From NCBI GenBank assembly GCA_013396915.1, contig VWZL01002041.1, forward strand, positions 2,044 to 66,043: a stretch of 64,000 bases of DNA, written 5' to 3'. The DNA comes from Stercorarius parasiticus. Taxonomy: Eukaryota; Chordata; Aves; Charadriiformes; Stercorariidae. The translations under genes and the position numbers were made by a program. A model generated the notes under the pieces. The model was not told the DNA's origin, did not search any database, and saw only the letters and a program-made list of their open reading frames with translations. Shown in pieces: positions 57,409 through 64,000 of the stretch (positions within the stretch are counted from its first letter, which is position 1; each line of letters opens with the position of its first letter).

Positions 57409-60400
57409 ATGAACCCTTTCTTTTTTCTGGGTTTTGGACATTCTCATCTACTCTACTTCTGGAACAGAAGTTTACCTTTCAACTCAACAAATGAGACCTA
57501 CTGCTATAGCACTGCCCAGGGCAGCACGGTGCTCCAAGGAGTAACTTTTGGTGGAATCCCAACTGTCCTGCTGCTTGATGTAACCTGCTTTTTTGTAAGC
57601 CGAGTTTTTATTTATTGTATTGAAAATAATTCTGGCCTTCTCAAAAGCTAGATTGTTCAGAATTCTCATATTTATCAGGTAGAGATTTGTTTCTGAGACT
57701 CTTCAGAATAAGAAACGTACTAAGGCCATCCTGGGAACGTCAAAGCACTTTTCAAGTGTTGATAAAGGTTCACATACACGTGGGATGACAGTGTCACTGT
57801 ATGTTGGATGTGTAGATGTAGAGAGAGTGCAGTATCATAGGGTCTGTATGTGGGGTCATGGTGCACTTTGTAGGGGTATGTCAGATTTTTATGTTTTGTC
57901 TTAACTGCATGAACGTTTATTCCTTGCTCTGGGTTTAAGCACTGGGTACCTTTTCAGGAAGGGAACACCATTACTAACTTGATTGTTTTTCAAAAGGAAA
58001 TACAATACTGAAAGTCTGTCATTTCACAAATTTTTTAAGAGTAGATTTCATGAAGCTGTTGAGGAAATAACATACTGATCAGCTCAACCCTGACAAAAGG
58101 AGGAAAAGGATTACTTGCTGGTCTGGAGGCTCCAGGGTAGGCCTGAGACTCCAATAAAACTTACTGTTATTTCTGTAAGTTTGGTCTAGGTGGTCTTAAG
58201 CCACCTGTAGACCTGCAAATTGTCTTGATAAGTGAGATTTGTGGTAGTAAAATGAGAAGAAAAGGATGACGTAGTTCCTGAGTTCTAGAAAGCTACTGTG
58301 GAGAAACTACCTGTGTAAGGTCTGACATGGTAGTTCTGTAGAAACATAGAGGATATTCCTAAAAGTTATGTAGTGGCATGCTTTGCTATTGATTTGGTGT
58401 ATGCAACAAGTCAATTTTCTGAGGATATACAGTATTTACTGCTCTGTGTGACTGATGGCACAACATTTGATAAGATTTAGTTGGAGGATTTGGGGTGACT
58501 TTTTTTTTTAAGCTGTTGTTGAATTCTAAGATACTGAGTCTCTGCTTTTAAGTTCCGTGCTGTTGAACTCTCCCTCAAACAGCATTACGTAGAGGATTAG
58601 ATGCAGTGTAGAAGGGTCCTCTCTTCCTCGCATACTCCAATTTATTTAGCAACTCCTGTATTCCTATTTTCATGACATGTTTACTGCAGATCCCTTTAGT
58701 AACTGTCAGTTGATGGGTTTCAGAATATTATTTCTAGGCTGGTTTCCTAAGGAAGTGAGGTTTATATATTGCATTGTCATCCCATTTCTGTCTGGCAGTT
58801 CCTCCTAATAACCATAAAATGCATTAGGCAATTTCAGCTAAAGTTGTCAAAGAATCTAGAGAACTTTCCTGCTTGCATGAAGTTTAATGCCAGATGAAGG
58901 AGGAGGATCTAAATTAATATTCCCTGTTGGGAGGAAGGCTCTTATAAGAAGGTTATATTCATTGTGAAATCAGGAAATTAGCTGTGTAATCTTCACACGT
59001 AGATAATCTTGACATGTATCCTGGCTGGCCAGTCGGTATTTGCGCAGATCCAAATAAGTTACATCACTAGCACCACTTTCTAGCCAAACAGGTATGGGAT
59101 GTAGGAGGGGCGAGAAGGTGAGGGCGTATGCTACATATGCATAGAAAGCAGGCCTTGTTACTTCTGCTTCATTGTTTTGTACAGAGGAACTTGTTTCTTT
59201 AAAAAAAAGAAAAAAAGAAATGCATATATGAAATACATAGTGGGTTTTTTTTTCTTGTTTTCTTAGCCTCTTTCAAAAAGTGAAAATACAGGGGGGAGAT
59301 AAAAATTGCATTGCAGAGATCAAATATAATTTTCTGGGGTTTAGGAGTTATAATAATGTATTACTTTTACAGAGGATAGAAATTATTTTCATACTTGAGA
59401 AGATAGTTGAGCCCCCTACTGCGTGCTTACATCACTGTTTAAAAATAAAATACAAGTCTTTCATCATAGTACTGGTCACTAAGTAATGTATAGGAGTAAA
59501 GATGTATTTATGAAAGTTTTGACTTCCTCTGAAGTACTAGTTGCTACTTTTTGTGTCACAAACTTTCATGCACTTGCAGTTCAGAAGTATTTTTGCATGC
59601 AGTTCTCCTCCTTTATAAATTAGAGCAGGAAGGCAAGTGCTCTGATCCTTTGGTCCCAGACAGGCTGGTTAGTAGCATGGCCACCCTTGTACTGGTTAAC
59701 ATATGACAGTTGGTTTAGGAGCTAGGACAGCATTTTTTTTGACAGTTCCTATACACCTGTGAATAATTATTATGAAGTGGAAAAATAAATATTCAAAGAT
59801 CTTTGTTTTTATCTTTCAGATTTTAATATTACTGTTTTCCATTATAAGAAAAAGATTCTGGGACTACGGTCGTGTTGCTCTGGTGTCAGAAGCTCAAAGG
59901 TAAAAAAGATATTGAGACTGATTTGTTGAAACCATTTGGGGAATGTGGAAGTAGGTACAGTAAATAGGGATTAAATTAAGCGCATTTGTATCAATTAGAT
60001 ATGTTTGTTATCACATGCACATATTTGTTAAAAATGTCCTCATACTGCTTTGTGTGAAATATGTCCCACTCACAGAGTTACTCTTTGCAGTTTCAGTAAT
60101 AAACTTGTGTGTTTGGCACTGTCATGAATTTCATTCTACCGTTGTGGGTTAAGGAAGTGGAGGTAAGAAAATAGGCTGCTTATCTGCTAAAGTGTCACGT
60201 AACTGCAGATTGATGTTTACAGTGTGTTTCTGTGTAGAAGGACATTAACTATTTTGTTTATTTTGGCTCAAGCCCAGTATCTTCCCAGAGCTCCCTATTC
60301 AGCCCGTGCCATATTTCTGAAGGATTTAAAAAAGAAATGTATCGTTGCAGGTTTCTGAAATTCTTCACTGATTTTTAGTAATACTGTAAATAGTTTGGGG

Positions 60401-62987
60401 TTTTTTTTTAATATTATTTCTAGAGGATGATGTCTTGGGATGTTTAAAAGCTAGCTGTCTATTTATGAAGTGGGTAAACTTTAACAGCAAGCCTCTTCCT
60501 GCTATTAGTGGTGTGGCTAAGTTGTGTTAAATTCACAACTAAGCCACAGGAAAGGACTCAAAATGTGTTTTTTAGGTATAATCCGTGTACAATTGTGAAA
60601 AGTATGTGGCGAAAAAAAAGAGAAAAGATGGGCAATAACTGTGACAGCTAGCTCAGGCAGCAAGAGTGAAGATGCTCTGGTATAGGTGTCCATGTGGGCA
60701 GTAGAAGCCTGCATGGGACAAACAGGTCCTTGAGCAGTCAGACACCTAGGAGCCTATATTATTGTCCCTGCTGGACCATGGCCTGAGCCAGCTAGGTCAA
60801 AATTATTGTAGATACACCTATGAATACACTCCATTTTAACATGTATTGTCCTGTAATTATGGGCTCAGCACCGTTGCAACATTTCCTTTTACCCACAAAC
60901 TAACACTGGGTACTTTGCTATATTTGAGGGCTACAGAGTCCTCCTAGCCTTGCTACAGGACTGAATTTGTGTGAGTAGGTAGCCCTGCAGGTAAGGGATT
61001 TAATTGTGCAGAGGAATTCTGAGTAGTGGCTGTAAGATGAAGGAAGAGAGGTGGAGGAAAAAGAGGTGATGTCTTGTACCAAGGAATATCTGAACAGGAA
61101 GCCACCTTGCAAATCTGATCCTTACTAGGCTTCCAAAACACATGTTGTATTCTCTTATGTTATTGTGGTTTAATATCCCAATAAAACATTGTTTTCTTTC
61201 TAGTTCAGTTAAATGTTCTCATGTCAGGAACTCACATGTCCTCCCTTTTCAATGTGAGACACAGCAAAAGTCTTTGTAATTAAGCATATGCTACAAGATG
61301 AAAACCACAGCTTTCATAAGTGAAAAAGTGATTTTGTACTACTTTCCTTAATTGCTTTAAAACTGTTAAAGTTGAAAAAATTCAGTGGAACTTCATCTGT
61401 TATTAAAGATGCTTAAAAGTGTCATTTAATGTATTTTAGTGAATCAAGATACAACCGATTGTCAACATCTTCATCAGTACCAGAAGATCTTGAATATGAT
61501 AGGGTAAGTATTCTAGAGTTTTGATATGTTTTTGGTTGTGTTTTTTTTTTTTAATGTAAACCATTTAATGGAATCTGTTGTAGTTTGCCATTCCACCTGG
61601 CTGAATGAACCAATCATTAAACTAGAAGACCATCTGTATGCAAAAACTAATAATGCATTTCCTGACAAACTAGGGCTATATCACAAACCAGTATCTTGTG
61701 TCATTGTTTTTAAGTGACTTTTTTTTTTTTTGTAATAAGGAGAGGGACCATATGTTAGAGTTTCAAAGGGGAGGTGGGGAAGAAAAAAGGCTACTAAATA
61801 ATTTGTGCTTAAATAACAGTTCAAAAATTTACATTATGTTCACATTGCAAATAATACCTAGTTGGTCTTTATAGTACGTTGTCTTCCTCACGAAGATGAG
61901 AAAACTGGACGTAAGCGTGAGGCTAGTAATAATGCCATGTGCTCTTAGTATTAAGACTGGTTTGGCCAAAAAATTATCTTCCACTCCAGACTTTTAATTG
62001 GTTCTGTCTATGGTGTCTCTGGAGTCTTTGAATTCACACATCTCTCTAATTTTGGGTTGCAGCTTCAGAATAAACCATGCGAGAGCTGTTCGATGGTGGC
62101 AGCCTGCATTTTAACATTTTATATGTGTATCAACTTAATATCTAGCTTTGCAACTAAGTAATTGTGCGAGCATCAAAAGCATACTGGTCTTTGATCAGGA
62201 TTGCTCTGCTGTTTGTGTAGTTTTCTTCATCTTTTTTAAAACCCTAAAGCAACTTTGTTATTGAAACCATTGAATAAAAATGTGTCTCTTTAGCTCAATA
62301 CTGTTCACTTGAAAGAAGAGGCCTTTGGAGAGACAAAATTTTTTTGAACCATACTGGAACATTCAGTGGGAAGTGATCTCTCCTGTACAGTTTCATAGGA
62401 GGATTTGTAAACCTGTACAAGAAGGTTAACCTTTCTGTTAACATAATCACAGCATTGTTTCTAATTGCCATTTAACTGATTAACTTGTATTAGACTCTTA
62501 CAGAATTTATCTTTGAAGTTGGAGAGTCCCTGGAAATGGTTTTGGGAAAAATAATCACCTTTTCTGCTCTAAAACAATCCTGTAAAAAAAAAAAAAAAAT
62601 AAATAATCCCTTACTATGAGACACAAGCCTCAATCTTGACTTGTGTCCATTGGAGATGGGATTTGGGCACACTTGTATAAATTTAAGAAGCCCAAGCAAT
62701 AAATGTGCAAGTAATAAAAAAATCCATCCTTAAATATTCTCTGAAGATGCACATATGAAGTACCTTGTAAAAAGTATGTAGAGTATGAGGTATTTTTCTG
62801 CATGTTTCTAAATGATTATTTCAGAGCAACAAACTCCCAGCTTTTTAGCTAAGAGATTGGCTTAATAGAAACACTTCTCTTAATTGTACGGATTAGAGGC
62901 TATAGTTTTTTGTATGTTGGCTCCTAAAAGCTTCCTTCTTTATTTATAGGGGTTTTGTTCTTGGATGACAGCTGCTTTTCGGATGCA
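57409..62987 (+). CDS. TMEM63A: TMEM63A, OSCA/TMEM63-family mechanosensitive ion channel, N-terminal part (4 coding exons; gene continues beyond window)
   Basis: Coding exons: 57409-57594 (the exon itself from 57398), 59820-59899, 61440-61503, 62950-62987. Junctions are GT/AG and in phase, giving the first 122 residues of a protein of about 800. TMEM63A is a multi-pass membrane protein that forms a stretch-gated cation channel. Residues 1-43 are an extracellular N-terminus with sequons NRS (19), NST (25) and NET (28), and the conserved [10 protein letters not shown] and [20 protein letters not shown]. The first membrane helix runs from about FGGIPTVLL through the exon 1/2 junction to LLFSIIRKR. 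Family-typical [22 protein letters not shown] and a cytosolic [10 protein letters not shown] follow. The last exon ends two bases into the His codon, so a further exon must follow beyond 64000. The extreme N-terminus ([12 protein letters not shown]) is the least conserved part; ATG 57409 is chosen as the first in-frame ATG after the acceptor. TMEM63A is preferred over TMEM63B by sequence and by its position next to LEFTY. Confidence 0.93.
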
Positions 62988-64000
62988 GTAAGTATATGAA
63001 AGAGAAATAGTGAGCTGTGGTTTGCTTTGCTCTGTGCTTTTATTAAAAAGGGGGGAGGTTCCATTCAATAAAATGTGGTTGGTTGTGTTTTGTTTTTTTT
63101 TTTCCTTGAGTAGATAGAATTTAATACAAACAGTGATACAGGTGCCTTTGGTGGGGTGGAAAAAGAGTATGAAAACAAGGTCATCTTATGGGAATGCTTC
63201 TTCAGGATACAGTTGTCCTGCTGGCAGCACAGGGATATCCTGATCTTGTGGCAGTGTGTGAACCTAAGTGAATCTATGGCGTTTATATGGATTCTGAGAT
63301 AATAACTAGGCTCTAGGCTTTTACCCTTCAAAGAGTACTATGTGGGTGTTACCCTGTTTGAAGCCAGTAGGGCCCCAGGCAGGAAACAGGGTTTCCCTGC
63401 AAGGGTTTCTGTGGAGAACTGGCTGATAAGTTGGGGCTGGAACTGACTAGGAAAAGCCCATCCCCACTGTTTCCTAGAAGTGGAGTGTTAGACATGTGAT
63501 GTTCATTCTTTGTATCTCTTGGGGCTTAGTAAATCATGATTTTTAAAAATCAATTTCTAGCTTGGGTTACATTGAAACAAAAAGGGGTGGGGATTCAGTG
63601 TATTTTTCTCCATTTTTGCTAGTTCAATTCCTTCATTTTCCAAGAACTCCTATTTTAATGATCTGTCCTGCTGACAATGGACAGATTATTAGAGTTTCAT
63701 TCCAAAGCCTATTCATATCTTCTGTTAGTTGGATGTCATAAGAGTAAGGTGATTCTGTTGTCATTTTCCTCATGGGGAGCCTTTATGGAGATGAGTGAAC
63801 ACTGTCACAGTGTGATCTTAAAGTTTGAGAGCTAGGCTGAACACCTTGTGACTGTCATAAAGCAGGAGGTCACAGCAAATGACTTTGTCCTCTTTTGGGC
63901 TGATAAAAAAGAAAATGGATTTATATTTTCTTTTCAGATTACTTGTTTCCATCTTAGATTCCCTCATGTTATTTTTTGTATGTTGTTACTGCACAAGAAA
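62988..64000 (+). other. TMEM63A intron, next exon not in window
   Basis: It follows the donor gtaagt at 62988. No segment matching the next conserved TMEM63 exon was found before the right edge, so the intron exceeds 1 kb. A T run lies near 63090-63105. Confidence 0.7.

Noticed and set aside
1..64000. tRNA genes, CRISPR arrays, bacterial elements, endogenous retroviral genes
   Set aside because: None was seen. The window is vertebrate nuclear DNA, and the few 'ggttcga'-like strings lack any tRNA-type context.

Overview
The window looks like avian nuclear DNA from a draft assembly. It has spliced vertebrate genes with GT/AG introns, several CR1 LINE fragments, AT-rich intergenic DNA, two CpG islands at gene starts and scaffolding Ns. 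CR1 is the only interspersed family I can name with confidence. That, and the compact introns, fits a bird best. A turtle or crocodilian is not strictly excluded. I cannot name the species.

Three protein-coding genes are supported exon by exon. SDE2 (+, 15822-25257, 7 exons, 414 aa) encodes a ubiquitin-fold/SAP protein of replication-fork protection and pre-mRNA splicing. LEFTY (-, 36311-39450, 4 exons, 364 aa) encodes a secreted TGF-beta-family antagonist of Nodal. TMEM63A (+, first four coding exons at 57409-62987, running off the right edge) encodes a mechanically gated cation channel of the OSCA/TMEM63 family. The order SDE2 - LEFTY - TMEM63A matches the human 1q42 neighbourhood. Here there is one LEFTY, and no PYCR2 exons were recognised between LEFTY and TMEM63A.

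Layout: 1-723 is a CR1 3' end. 724-14980 is AT-rich DNA with no recognised gene. 14981-15442 holds a degenerate tandem repeat and another CR1 end. About 15550-16700 is the SDE2 CpG island, present twice around a 1-base N and a 178-base N gap; this is almost certainly an uncollapsed contig overlap. 15822-26400 is SDE2 with its 3' region. 26400-36300 is intergenic with a GT microsatellite, two CR1 pieces and a 15-bp minisatellite. 36311-39582 is LEFTY with a TATA box. 39700-55300 is intergenic. It contains a CR1-like fragment at 45.3 kb and, about 2.2-2.5 kb upstream of LEFTY, a cluster of three FoxH1 motifs with adjacent SMAD motifs, which is a candidate Nodal-responsive enhancer. 55360-55830 is the probable TMEM63A CpG-island promoter, followed by the TMEM63A coding exons.

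The three genes do not form one pathway; they are syntenic neighbours. The only internal logic I can propose is cis-regulation of LEFTY by Nodal/FoxH1/SMAD through the candidate enhancer, which would close the known Nodal-LEFTY feedback loop. I saw no unprecedented biological system. The most useful items for follow-up are the enhancer candidate, the assembly duplication over SDE2 exon 1, and the apparent loss of the second convertase site in LEFTY.
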